In this document: positions 34,453 through 42,528 of the stretch, piece by piece | Numbering within the stretch: the first letter of the stretch is position 1 | Layout: every line of letters starts with the position of its first letter | NCBI GenBank assembly: GCA_964613075.1 | Contig: CAZTFV010000001.1 | Span: 1-63,963, forward strand | Source: CAYWEP01 sp964613075 | Lineage (GTDB): Bacteria; Patescibacteriota; Microgenomatia; Levybacterales; UBA12049 | Length of the DNA: 63,963 nucleotides | Direction of reading: 5' to 3' | Translations under genes and position numbers: made by a program | Notes under the pieces: generated by a model | What the model was told of the DNA's origin: nothing | The model's database searches: none | What the model saw: the letters and a program-made list of their open reading frames with translations, nothing else

Positions 34453-35184
34453 TCAGGCTTTTTCTCCTTTCAGAAAATGTGTTTTTAACGTATCAACCGA
34501 CTCCTTCATCATAAGAAGAACCTTATTGTTCAGTACCTCATACGTATTCAATCTCGCAGCGGAGGTAAAGGCAACACCTGAAAGATTTCTGACTGATCGG
34601 GTCACATTCTCCGAATCATCATGTGTTACCAAAAGAACCTTTCGTTTCTTCTCCGAAAGCGCAAGAGTTTCCATAACACTCGCCATATCTTTGGTCTTAG
34701 GTGAGACAGAAGTGAGACCGCAGACGAATTTAATTTTGCCATCGCGCAGCTTCGCTGTTAACGCGGAAAAAAGCGCTAGCTTTCGCATTTTCTTAGACAG
34801 GTTCAGAGAATAATCCTGCGGCTTTGGACCATGCGCTATACCTCCATGGACAAAAATCGGCGCTCGTTGTGCACCATGTCGCGCTCGACCTGTTCCTTTT
34901 TGCCGATAGATCTTTCGCGTTGAACCCGCAACCTCCGCACGCGTTTTTGTTGCTGCAAACCCTCCCCGCTGATTCGCCGAATATACCCGTACAGCCTGCG
35001 CCATAAGCTGCGGATTGATAGACGCAGCGAAAATCTCAGCAGGAAGTGACATCGTCTCAACAACCTTCCCCTTTGTATCAAAAACCTCAGCCCTAATCGC
35101 AGCTTTTCCCTTTGATACTCGCTTGCCCTGAGCTTGTCGAATGGGTGATACTTTTTCTTCTGTTGTTTTTTTACTTCTCGCCAT
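34453..35184 (-). CDS. rplD: Ribosomal protein L4 (uL4) with repeat-coded insert
   Basis: 243 residues from the ATG at 35184, which has a strong GGAGGAG site; a start at 35265 would lie in rplC. The core begins near VFDTKGKVVETMSLPAEIF; the tunnel loop includes RKIYRQKGTGRARHGAQRAP. The N-terminus carries SPIRQAQGKRVSKG, where PIRQAQGK is the translation of a palindromic repeat (35111-35151) that also occurs between genes, so a mobile repeat has inserted in frame. Confidence 0.96.
   Translation of the reverse strand: MARSKKTTEEKVSPIRQAQGKRVSKGKAAIRAEVFDTKGKVVETMSLPAEIFAASINPQLMAQAVRVYSANQRGGFAATKTRAEVAGSTRKIYRQKGTGRARHGAQRAPIFVHGGIAHGPKPQDYSLNLSKKMRKLALFSALTAKLRDGKIKFVCGLTSVSPKTKDMASVMETLALSEKKRKVLLVTHDDSENVTRSVRNLSGVAFTSAARLNTYEVLNNKVLLMMKESVDTLKTHFLKGEKA
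35111..35151. repeat. Palindromic repeat inserted in rplD
   Basis: Core TTGCCCTGAGCTTGTCGAAT flanked by GATACTCGC and GGGTGATAC. Same element as 29108-29176 and 40955-41010. Confidence 0.75.
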
Positions 35185-35992
35185 CTTTCTTCTCCTCCTT
35201 TGTTTCTTTTTCCTTTGCCGCAGTTTCAACAGCTGGCTCCTCAGTTTTTGCGTCCTCTGTCTCAACCTTTACCTCTTCCGCTTCTCCCCCTGATACCTCT
35301 GATACATTTGATGCTTCTGATACTTTTTCTTTCTGCCCCTCGTCTTTATACACCGGCACAAATTTCTTATCTTCTCCGGTCTTTGTGATAAGAACAATGC
35401 TGTTTCGCCCACCCGGCACCAGTCCCTTTACATACACCTCATCACCGTTTATATCCAAAATAGTAAGATTCTTAACCGTTACCCGATCACTTCCCATTCG
35501 CCCCGCCATTCGCTTTCCTTTGTATACACGCCCCGGTGTCGTGGCCTGACCGATTGATCCCGGCGCACGCTCACGGTCTGATTGGCCATGGGTCCTGGGA
35601 CCACCTTTAAAGTGGTATCGCTTCACGCCACCGGCAAATCCTTTTCCTTTTGAGACTCCGGTAACCTGGACAATATCTCCTGCCTTCAGAACATCCGAAG
35701 CTTTTACACTGGTTCCGGGCGTTGGCAATGCTCCCTCATCGGAGAGACGCACTTCACGAAAAAAGGCAGGTACCCGTACTAGTCCTGCCTTTGCAACATG
35801 ACCTAAAAGCGCTTTTGTTGCGCGCTTTTGCTGGCCAATGCCAAGTTGTACCGCAATATAGCCGTTTTTATCCATGCCTTTCACCGCAACCACGACAGTA
35901 CCCGACACGGAAATTTTAGTAGCCGGCATTCGTGTCCCGTCTATTAAAAAAACTTGCGATTGATCCTGTTTTTTACCAAGTATTGCATTCAT
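35171..35992 (-). CDS. rplC: Ribosomal protein L3 (uL3) with acidic tail
   Basis: 273 residues versus ~210. Core with KGKGFAGGVKRYHFKGGPRT and GSIGQATTPGRVYKGKRMAG. Residues ~212-273 form an extra tail rich in E, K, V and T, with repeated acidic blocks (EASNVSEVSGGEAEEV). Such tails are disordered. Overlaps rplD by 14 bases. Confidence 0.96.
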   Translation of the reverse strand: MNAILGKKQDQSQVFLIDGTRMPATKISVSGTVVVAVKGMDKNGYIAVQLGIGQQKRATKALLGHVAKAGLVRVPAFFREVRLSDEGALPTPGTSVKASDVLKAGDIVQVTGVSKGKGFAGGVKRYHFKGGPRTHGQSDRERAPGSIGQATTPGRVYKGKRMAGRMGSDRVTVKNLTILDINGDEVYVKGLVPGGRNSIVLITKTGEDKKFVPVYKDEGQKEKVSEASNVSEVSGGEAEEVKVETEDAKTEEPAVETAAKEKETKEEKKDGEK

Positions 35993-36113
35993 AAATCAAA
36001 AAAGATAGCCTATGAGGCTACCTATCACACAAAAACCGGTTTTGCCTTACTTAGGCCAAATTATCTCATGCGTTCGTTTTTCTTAACAGTTATATTGGGC
36101 ATCAAAGCTTTAG

Positions 36114-36132
36114 CCCCGATGAAAATCGGGAT
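36114..36132. repeat. Hairpin between rpsJ and rplC
   Basis: CCCGAT-GAAA-ATCGGG, immediately after the rpsJ stop on the minus strand. No T-run, so more likely a repeat or RNA-processing hairpin than a terminator. The 130-base gap has no gene. Confidence 0.45.
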
Positions 36133-36440
36133 CACATTTTAATCTCAATATCCACTCCTGCCGGCAGCTCTAAATGCGTGAGACTATCAATTGTCTTGTC
36201 TGTGGGTGAAACGATATCAATCAATCGTTTATGTACTCTGATCTCGAAGTGATCTCTTGCGTCTTTATCGATAAACGGTGATTTGTTAACAACGTATACA
36301 CTTCGATCAGTCGGAAGCGGTACCGGGCCGACAATTTTTGCGCCGGTTCTGATTGCCGTATCTAAAATCTGCTGCGCACATGCATCAATAACACGCGAGT
36401 CATAACTTTTCAAACGAACCCGTATTCTTCCTTTCGGCAT
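36132..36440 (-). CDS. rpsJ: Ribosomal protein S10 (uS10)
   Basis: 102 residues from the ATG at 36440 with GAGGTG upstream (an in-frame ATG at 36455 is less likely). KGRIRVRLKSYDSRVIDACA and GPVPLPTDRSVYVVNKSPF. Also a transcription antitermination factor (NusE). Confidence 0.97.
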   Translation of the reverse strand: MPKGRIRVRLKSYDSRVIDACAQQILDTAIRTGAKIVGPVPLPTDRSVYVVNKSPFIDKDARDHFEIRVHKRLIDIVSPTDKTIDSLTHLELPAGVDIEIKM

Positions 36441-36472
36441 AAAAAAACACCTCAACAGACTGTTAAAGAACT

Positions 36473-36492
36473 AATCCCGACTAGTCGGGATT
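36473..36492. repeat. Perfect 20-base palindrome at tuf stop
   Basis: AATCCCGACTAGTCGGGATT, containing the tuf stop codon. No T-run follows, so read-through into rpsJ is likely and the element may modulate rather than terminate transcription. Confidence 0.55.
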
Positions 36493-37675
36493 ATTTCAGA
36501 ATTTTTGCTATAACACCAGCTCCGACCGTCTTTCCGCCTTCGCGGATAGCAAATCGAAGTCCTTCTTCAAGCGCAACAGGCACAATTAACGTGACAGTCA
36601 TCTTGGTATTATCACCTGGCATAACCATCTCAACGCCACTTGGAAGCTCAACGTTGCCGGTCACATCAGTAGTTCTGATATAAAATTGTGGTCGATAACC
36701 CTTAAAGAACGGCGTATGCCGTCCGCCTTCTTCTTTTGTCAGAACATACACTTCTGCTTCAAATTGCGTATGGGGGGTGATTGAGCCTGGCTTGGCGATA
36801 ACCTGACCACGCTCAACATCATCTTTCTCAATACCGCGAAGAAGAAGGCCGACATTATCTCCTGCCTGACCTTCATCAAGCTGCTTTTTGAACATCTCAA
36901 CGCCGGTTACAACTGTTGATGTTGTTGTTTTAATACCTACAATTTCAACTGTTTCATTAACTTTGACAACGCCTCGCTCAATTCTACCGGTAACGACTGT
37001 TCCACGGCCTTTAATTGAGAAAACATCCTCAACCGGCATCAAGAATGGTTTATCGAGTGCACGCGTGGGTGTTGGAATATCATTGTCAACTGCGTCCATC
37101 AAGGCCATAATCTGTTTTTCTGCTTCGGCATCGCCTTCAAGCGCTTTTAATGCTGATCCTCGAATAATGGTGACTTTGTCTCCAGGATATTTATATTTTG
37201 TCAAAAGTTCGCGGACTTCCATTTCGACGAGGTCCAAAAGTTCTTGATCTTGCACCATATCAACCTTATTCAGGAAGACAACGATTGCCGGTACCCCGAC
37301 TTGGTAGGCAAGGAGGATATGCTCTCGAGTTTGTGGCATTGGCCCATCAGGTGCAGAGACAACTAAAATAGCGCCGTCCATCTGAGCGGCACCGGTGATC
37401 ATGTTTTTGATGTAATCTGCGTGTCCCGGAGCATCGATATGCGCATAGTGGCGCTTTTCTGTCTCGTATTCAAGGTGGGTAATATTAATAGTAACGCCCC
37501 GTGCTTTTTCTTCAGGGGCGTTGTCAATGTCTTCGTATTTTTTGGCTTGTGCCATTCCCTTTTTGGAAAGGGCTGTCGCGATTGCAGCAGAAAGTGTGGT
37601 CTTGCCGTGATCGACATGACCGATTGTTCCGATATTGACGTGTGGTTTGGTTCTTTGAAATTTTGTATCTGCCAT
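36491..37675 (-). CDS. tuf: Elongation factor Tu
   Basis: 394 residues from the ATG at 37675 (MADTKFQRTKPHVNIGTIG), with AAGGA upstream. G1 GHVDHGKT near 20-27, DAPGHADYIKNMITGAAQMD for G3, and NKVDM for G4. Delivers aminoacyl-tRNA to the ribosome. It leads the ribosomal cluster, replacing the common rpsL-rpsG-fusA-tuf order; fusA is 5 kb away. Its leader has a promoter and a terminator-like hairpin. Confidence 0.98.
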   Translation of the reverse strand: MADTKFQRTKPHVNIGTIGHVDHGKTTLSAAIATALSKKGMAQAKKYEDIDNAPEEKARGVTINITHLEYETEKRHYAHIDAPGHADYIKNMITGAAQMDGAILVVSAPDGPMPQTREHILLAYQVGVPAIVVFLNKVDMVQDQELLDLVEMEVRELLTKYKYPGDKVTIIRGSALKALEGDAEAEKQIMALMDAVDNDIPTPTRALDKPFLMPVEDVFSIKGRGTVVTGRIERGVVKVNETVEIVGIKTTTSTVVTGVEMFKKQLDEGQAGDNVGLLLRGIEKDDVERGQVIAKPGSITPHTQFEAEVYVLTKEEGGRHTPFFKGYRPQFYIRTTDVTGNVELPSGVEMVMPGDNTKMTVTLIVPVALEEGLRFAIREGGKTVGAGVIAKILK

Positions 37676-37700
37676 AGTAAAAATTCCTTCGAGAAAAAAT

Positions 37701-37722
37701 AATCTCATCTGCAAATGAGATT
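37701..37722 (-). terminator. Terminator-like hairpin in tuf leader
   Basis: AATCTCAT and ATGAGATT form a perfect 8-base stem with a 6-base loop, followed on the minus strand by ATTTTTTC. It lies between the tuf promoter and the tuf ATG, so it can act as an attenuator. Confidence 0.6.
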
Positions 37723-37729
37723 GAAATGT

Positions 37730-37758
37730 ATGATACTACATTTTTTATTAGCCGTCAA
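37730..37758 (-). promoter_or_regulatory. tuf promoter
   Basis: Minus strand: -35 TTGACG (37758-37753), 17-base spacer, -10 TATCAT (37735-37730). Probably drives tuf and the downstream ribosomal cluster. Confidence 0.75.
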
Positions 37759-37818
37759 TACCCAAGATAAAATTATGTAAGAAAGAAATAAGAAGAGGGT
37801 AATAAAACAATTGTGGAG

Positions 37819-37950
37819 TTATTTTTTAAAAAGGGTACGAGAAGGGGTGGTTGAAAAAAGAAGCGAGGTGACGTAGAGAAAACCCGCATACCCGAAAAGT
37901 GTTACACCCTGAAGAATTGTGGTCAGATTCACTGCCTCACAATTGAGCAT
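37819..37950 (-). CDS. Candidate 43-residue membrane peptide
   Basis: Starts MLNCEAVNLTTILQGVTLFG, with one hydrophobic segment (about 9-32) and a basic end RTLFKK. An extended -10 box (TGCTATACT) ends seven bases before the ATG, which would make it a leaderless message. There is no Shine-Dalgarno sequence. Its architecture resembles the 37-residue peptide at 2233-2346. It lies in the 330-base gap upstream of tuf, which otherwise holds only the tuf promoter. Confidence 0.4.
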   Translation of the reverse strand: MLNCEAVNLTTILQGVTLFGYAGFLYVTSLLFSTTPSRTLFKK

Positions 37951-38007
37951 AAAAAACAGTATAGCACAGCTGTCAAAAAATAGAAAAAGTTACGGGTTAT
38001 GAACTAT

Positions 38008-39105
38008 TTAATAGAACGAATACGCCCAGGTGCTATATGAGTTAATACCTCGTGTCTTCGAGTATTCCTGCTTCTTCTTTACTGATACAGGGCCTTCAAA
38101 CCATACGATATGTGGCTTATCATCCTTATCCGTATAAGCAATTTTTGTTTCCTCTGACGTTGAGTCTCTCGACACCGAACAGTCTTTATATTGACAATCA
38201 GTCAAAAAATCCGCCTGTATCTTACTGTAACTAGTCGATTTTCCTGTTCCTACAGTCTTCTGCTTTTCATCAACCGTCCAATCATAGCCGAATAAACCAA
38301 AAACAACCGTCAATTTTTCTGCCGGCACAAAACGCAAATAATCATCAACCATCCTCTTAAAATCATATCCATAGTTCTCCCGCCCATTAAGCGGGAAATT
38401 CGGCCCAGGATTACCGCGTGCTTTATGAAAGTCATACGCCATAATCATCACGCGATCAGTATTTTTCGCAATCGTCTTTACATCAAACGGCCGTATTCGA
38501 AAAAACGTATCACCATACAAAAGAACAGAGAAAGACAGATCGCTGCTTTTGGCTTGCTTATGCATTTCCGCAATAAAGTTATTTATCCGCGTTATTGTTG
38601 AGTCAAATGGTAATGCCGACAGCTCAAGATCAAGTACAACACCTGAAAAATCATTTTGTTTGGCAGTAGTGATTGTCTGGTTAATTACCTGCTGCGCAAG
38701 CTTTGTGTCCTTTAAAATAGCAAGGTTCGTCGTCGAATCAAGCATTCGAAGCGTCAGAAGCGAATCGGCTCCGTTTGCGACGCGGCTAAATTTGGAGAGA
38801 TTTATATACCCCGCATCATTCGTACTTATCCCTTCTTTATCAGGCGTAATACCAAAGTATATAAGCTGGTCAATATTTTCCTCATCAATTGCTCGCTCCG
38901 GCAGTGTCCAATAAGGGACAAAAAGCGATGTTCGCTCTGTTGCGTTTTTTCGAACCGAGAGAGTAGGGGAGAGAGTAGGGGAGAGAGTTGAGTAAACAGG
39001 CTGAGCAATATCCTCCTTTACTTTATTCTTAACTGAGTTGAAAGCATAGGGGAGTAAAAAAAGAAGAGGGAGCAGTAAACCAATGAGAACTGCTATCTTT
39101 TTCAC
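38008..39105 (-). CDS. Exported GH18-like (YaaH-type) protein
   Basis: 365 residues. N-terminal signal anchor about 4-22, a TLSPTLSPTLS linker coded by a 12-base tandem repeat (about 38958-38995), then a TIM-barrel domain. The motif GVVLDLE has D159 and the acid E161 of glycoside hydrolase family 18, but the earlier aspartates of DxxDxDxE are replaced. VMIMAYDFHKARGNPGP is a typical family strand. Such proteins bind or cut peptidoglycan-like glycans; activity here is uncertain. Confidence 0.85.
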   Translation of the reverse strand: MKKIAVLIGLLLPLLFLLPYAFNSVKNKVKEDIAQPVYSTLSPTLSPTLSVRKNATERTSLFVPYWTLPERAIDEENIDQLIYFGITPDKEGISTNDAGYINLSKFSRVANGADSLLTLRMLDSTTNLAILKDTKLAQQVINQTITTAKQNDFSGVVLDLELSALPFDSTITRINNFIAEMHKQAKSSDLSFSVLLYGDTFFRIRPFDVKTIAKNTDRVMIMAYDFHKARGNPGPNFPLNGRENYGYDFKRMVDDYLRFVPAEKLTVVFGLFGYDWTVDEKQKTVGTGKSTSYSKIQADFLTDCQYKDCSVSRDSTSEETKIAYTDKDDKPHIVWFEGPVSVKKKQEYSKTRGINSYSTWAYSFY

Positions 39106-39132
39106 GCGTCACACTATTATACACCCGCTCGT

Positions 39133-40911
39133 CTACCCGAAGGTGAAGGCGTAGACTTCAGTGCCCGGGGTGAGGAATTCAAGCTTTAAAATATGATTCT
39201 CAGCCTCCCCTTTCAGATCTACTAACTCATAGAGCCTGTCAGAATCAATTGTTACTATGCCATTCACAACGTCTATGCCCGCTTGTTTGCTGCTTATCAA
39301 TTCCCCATCAAGCGAAACGCGAACTTGTGCTTTTGCGTTATTTGCGCCAGGTCGCATTACCAAAAACGCTTTTTGTGCGTCAAAATGCTCAACAAGCACT
39401 GCCTTGCTGCCTGCCATAGAATATTGGTCCGCAATTGTCCATGTCCCACCAAGTGAGAATGTGTTCTGCTGTGGCGAATCAGTTATTGTATATGTATCTG
39501 TTCCGTTGCCAAGTCTGCTGCTTGGATAGAAAAATTCCATCCTTTTTGATCCCAAATATGTCTCGGGTGTATTGCGGGTCTTAGGTGTTTCATCGGGCAT
39601 GTCGACCATATCCTCTGCCACTTGCTGTTGTCCTGCCTCTTTAAGTAGGAGTTGAATCGCTTTTTCCATTTTGTCATACTCGCCTTCGCCAAAATGGACG
39701 CGTCGAATAATTCCTTTCGCATCTATCAAATACTCAGCCGGCCAGTACTGATTGCTGTATGCATCCCACGTCTTATAATCATTATCCTGAGCGACAGGAT
39801 AATGGATCTTAAACCGTTTGATCGCATCTTCAACATTTGCAGTACTCTTTTCAAATTCAAATTCCGGCGTATGCACACCCACAACGACAAATCCTTGATC
39901 CTTGTACTTGTCATACCAGCTCATAACAAAAGGGAGTGTTCGAATACAGTTAATGCAAGTATATGTCCAGAAATCAATCAATACAACTTTCCCCCGCAGT
40001 TCTTGCATAGTCAATGCTTGTTGTCTAGTCGGCAGGTTTAACCACTTCGAAATCCCTACAAACTCAGGCGCCATTGGTGTATTTTGCGCATTAAACAATG
40101 CCTGCTCCTCAGCGCCGCCAGCCAGGTTGAGCTGGTTTAAATCTATCCCGGATTGCTTGTTATCTTTTAATTTCTTAAGCTCCGCTTTTACTGTATCGTT
40201 TTTTTCAAACGAGGTAAGAAAATTTGAATAAGAGGGGAGAGCATCAAGTATTTTTGCCTGCAACACTTTATCGTAATTGGTAGCTATGGCAAGGGCAGTT
40301 AAAAGGAGAACTGCTCCAAAAATCTGCTGGATTCTCCCTGTATAAGGGGATAAAAATTTCGTTTCACTGACAAATTTTTGCCCACCATAGGAGAAGAGGA
40401 AAAGAGGAATACTTACGCCGATGAGATAAGCGATAGTGACGAGAATAACATCAAAACTGACCTTCGCTGTCGCCGAAAGTGTCGCTATTGCCGTGAGAAT
40501 GGGCCCCGCGCACGGCGTCCAGACAACCCCAAGCGATAAACCAGTCACGAATCCACCGCCAAATCCGCTTCGCTTCGCATTTCCCCCTCCTAATCCCCCT
40601 GCAAGTCGGCTGACGAATCCTTCAAAAATGCGAGAAAGAAAAGGAACAACCATCATAAGCCCCAAAGCCACTAAAATAACAATCGCTAACCATCTCAGGA
40701 TTTCAGGATTAAATCCAAACAAACGCACGAGGTAGGAGATGCTCAGGTTATATGCACCAAAACTGAGGACGATACCAAGCGTTATACCAAGCGACTTAGC
40801 CCTTCCTCCACCGACTGAGGTAGATAAAACAATCGGCAACAGAGGCCAGATACAAGGAGCCAGAATCGTGACGAAACCGGCTAAGAATGCGAAAAGTAGC
40901 AAAATTTCCAT
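39133..40911 (-). CDS. dipZ: DipZ: CcdA-thioredoxin fusion
   Basis: 592 residues. CcdA/DsbD-like membrane domain 1-~210 with redox cysteines C20 (LAPCIWPLLP) and C134 (WTPCAGPIL); thioredoxin-like domain ~280-430 with C319-I-N-C322; and a C-terminal beta domain ~450-592 as in mycobacterial DipZ. It carries electrons across the membrane to extracytoplasmic thiols. It pairs with another thioredoxin-fold protein at 41102. Confidence 0.92.
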   Translation of the reverse strand: MEILLLFAFLAGFVTILAPCIWPLLPIVLSTSVGGGRAKSLGITLGIVLSFGAYNLSISYLVRLFGFNPEILRWLAIVILVALGLMMVVPFLSRIFEGFVSRLAGGLGGGNAKRSGFGGGFVTGLSLGVVWTPCAGPILTAIATLSATAKVSFDVILVTIAYLIGVSIPLFLFSYGGQKFVSETKFLSPYTGRIQQIFGAVLLLTALAIATNYDKVLQAKILDALPSYSNFLTSFEKNDTVKAELKKLKDNKQSGIDLNQLNLAGGAEEQALFNAQNTPMAPEFVGISKWLNLPTRQQALTMQELRGKVVLIDFWTYTCINCIRTLPFVMSWYDKYKDQGFVVVGVHTPEFEFEKSTANVEDAIKRFKIHYPVAQDNDYKTWDAYSNQYWPAEYLIDAKGIIRRVHFGEGEYDKMEKAIQLLLKEAGQQQVAEDMVDMPDETPKTRNTPETYLGSKRMEFFYPSSRLGNGTDTYTITDSPQQNTFSLGGTWTIADQYSMAGSKAVLVEHFDAQKAFLVMRPGANNAKAQVRVSLDGELISSKQAGIDVVNGIVTIDSDRLYELVDLKGEAENHILKLEFLTPGTEVYAFTFG

Positions 40912-40920
40912 AGATTAAAA

Positions 40921-41098
40921 TTCGAAATCCGAATATCGTCCTTCGATATACTCAGGACGATCCTGAGCTTGTCGAATGGATCGAAATTCGAAACCCTTCG
41001 ACTTCGCTCAGGGTAAACTAAGTCGAGAACTAACAATGGAACAATTTAATAATGAAACAATTTTCTTCTCGACTCGCTAACGCTCGCTCGAAGAATAA
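40921..41098. repeat. Cluster of palindromic repeats
   Basis: Three pieces: TTCGAAATCCGAATATCG, the CCTGAGCTTGTCGAATGG core with its inverse CCCTTCGACTTCGCTCAGGG, and TTCTCGACTCGCTAACGCTC shared with 2552-2639. No gene in this 190-base gap. Confidence 0.7.
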
Positions 41099-41101
41099 AG
41101 A

Positions 41102-41827
41102 CTACAAAACACCATTCACTGTCTTTACAAGGTCTTCCTTACTCCACTGCTCTGTCTCATTGTATACTGCCTTGCCGTTTATTAAAATAACTTTTGTGTG
41201 CTGATTGGGAACAGAGAACGCTTTCGCTAGTGCCTTTTCATCATCATCAGTATCTGAATCATTCCAGTTTACCCGAAAACCGACAATGTTTGGATTATTC
41301 AAACTCTCAAATCCTGCTGCAATATCAGGCGCTTCCGCTCGGCACACAGGACACCAGTTGGCATAGAAGTTAAGGACAACTACCTTCCCCTCAGATAGTG
41401 CTTTGTCATAATCTGCTTTGCTAAATTCTACATACGGCGTTTTGGATCCGGCAATGACCTTTCCGCTGTATCCTTTCATCATCTCTTTCTCATCCATAAT
41501 GCTGCCATCTTCCCAGATTGACTGACCCTTAGTAAGCGTCACTGTCGTACCGTCAGGCTTAACCACAGTGCCATTTGTCATCACTTTTGTACCGTTCTTA
41601 AGGGTCGCGTCTTGAGTCATCACCGTGAATTTGCCGTTTTCCTCAACCTGCATCTTCCCATCTTTCATCACATACCCTTTGCCCATCGCCATATGCTCTT
41701 CCTCTTTGGTCATCGCAGATTTCTCTATATTTGTTGTCTTATTATTTTTATTACCTGCCAACCACACACCGCCAGCAACCAGCAAAACAATTACCACAGC
41801 TCCAATTACTAATGCTTTTGTGTTCAT
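41102..41827 (-). CDS. Membrane-anchored thioredoxin-family protein
   Basis: 241 residues. N-terminal anchor about 5-24; a DUF6799-like repeat region ~50-115 (VMKDGKMQVEENGKFTVM, LKNGTKVMTNGTVVKPDG); and a thioredoxin fold with W158-C159-P-V-C162. It probably receives electrons from the adjacent DipZ and reduces or forms disulfides in exported proteins. Strong ribosome binding site (GGGAGGTG). Confidence 0.88.
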   Translation of the reverse strand: MNTKALVIGAVVIVLLVAGGVWLAGNKNNKTTNIEKSAMTKEEEHMAMGKGYVMKDGKMQVEENGKFTVMTQDATLKNGTKVMTNGTVVKPDGTTVTLTKGQSIWEDGSIMDEKEMMKGYSGKVIAGSKTPYVEFSKADYDKALSEGKVVVLNFYANWCPVCRAEAPDIAAGFESLNNPNIVGFRVNWNDSDTDDDEKALAKAFSVPNQHTKVILINGKAVYNETEQWSKEDLVKTVNGVL

Positions 41828-41858
41828 ATGTTTTGTTCACCTCCCTTTGTCCTCCGAA

Positions 41859-41882
41859 GGGACGTACCGTATGGTACATCCC
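41859..41882. repeat. Hairpin upstream of thioredoxin-family gene
   Basis: GGGACGTACC and GGTACATCCC pair around GTAT. It lies just upstream of the ribosome binding site of the gene at 41102-41827. Confidence 0.45.
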
Positions 41883-41904
41883 GAAGCCTTGTGCGAAGGA
41901 GGAT

Positions 41905-42258
41905 TTAGTATTTTTTCTGTCCGTATAAAAGGCCAGTTATCTTCCCAAGAATCATGACAATTAAGGCAACAACAAGCCACGTATCGACATTGTGCGCAAA
42001 AGCTTGCATGATAATACCGACAACTAAAACAGCCGCACCAGCGAGAAACCCAAATCTGGAAGCAAGCATTTTATGTAAGTTCTCACGCTCGTCTTTTACT
42101 TTCTCCCGCCAAATAAGGATTGTAAAGATCCCAAAAACGACAATAAGTCCCAAAACAATCATCATTAAGAATGGGGGAGACATGAAGAGCCCAAAAGGTT
42201 CTAAAAAAAGAAGGAGCAGAATAATCAAGAAAATAGAAAAAATCGCCTCTGTCTTCAT
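41905..42258 (-). CDS. Small membrane protein paired with HTH regulator
   Basis: 117 residues, about four hydrophobic segments (7-24, 29-48, 69-86, 91-108) with a charged middle loop REKVKDERENLHKMLASR, resembling DUF2178-type proteins. Overlaps the upstream regulator gene by ATGA. Such regulator/membrane protein pairs are common but poorly understood. Confidence 0.8.
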   Translation of the reverse strand: MKTEAIFSIFLIILLLLFLEPFGLFMSPPFLMMIVLGLIVVFGIFTILIWREKVKDERENLHKMLASRFGFLAGAAVLVVGIIMQAFAHNVDTWLVVALIVMILGKITGLLYGQKKY

Positions 42259-42458
42259 ACTATTTGGAAGATTTCTTCAACGGACTTTTTAAAATATTTT
42301 GCAATTTTCATTGCCAAGAGCACTGATGGTGTGTAATTTCCTTTTTCAATGGCAATAATTGTTTGTCGTGCCACGCCAACTGCTTTTGCCAAGTCTTCCT
42401 GGGTGATGTCTTTTTCTATACGGAGTTTGTAGACGTAATTTTTTACTTGCTCTGCCAT
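42255..42458 (-). CDS. HTH regulator, Xre family (YozG-like)
   Basis: 67 residues. Helix-turn-helix TQEDLAKAVGVARQTIIAIEKG at about 20-41 (read as two helices) and ending FKKSVEEIFQIV, typical of the small YozG-type subgroup. Probably regulates its own operon, which includes the overlapping membrane protein gene. Confidence 0.9.
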   Translation of the reverse strand: MAEQVKNYVYKLRIEKDITQEDLAKAVGVARQTIIAIEKGNYTPSVLLAMKIAKYFKKSVEEIFQIV

Positions 42459-42528
42459 ACATATACAAGTACTGTAGGCAATTATACCATAAATGTCAAG
42501 TCGACTTTACATTTGAAAGAAATAAATA

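Noticed and set aside
36473..36492. Intrinsic terminator after tuf
   Set aside because: The palindrome is perfect but lacks a T-run in either direction and sits inside the ribosomal cluster, where transcription should continue.
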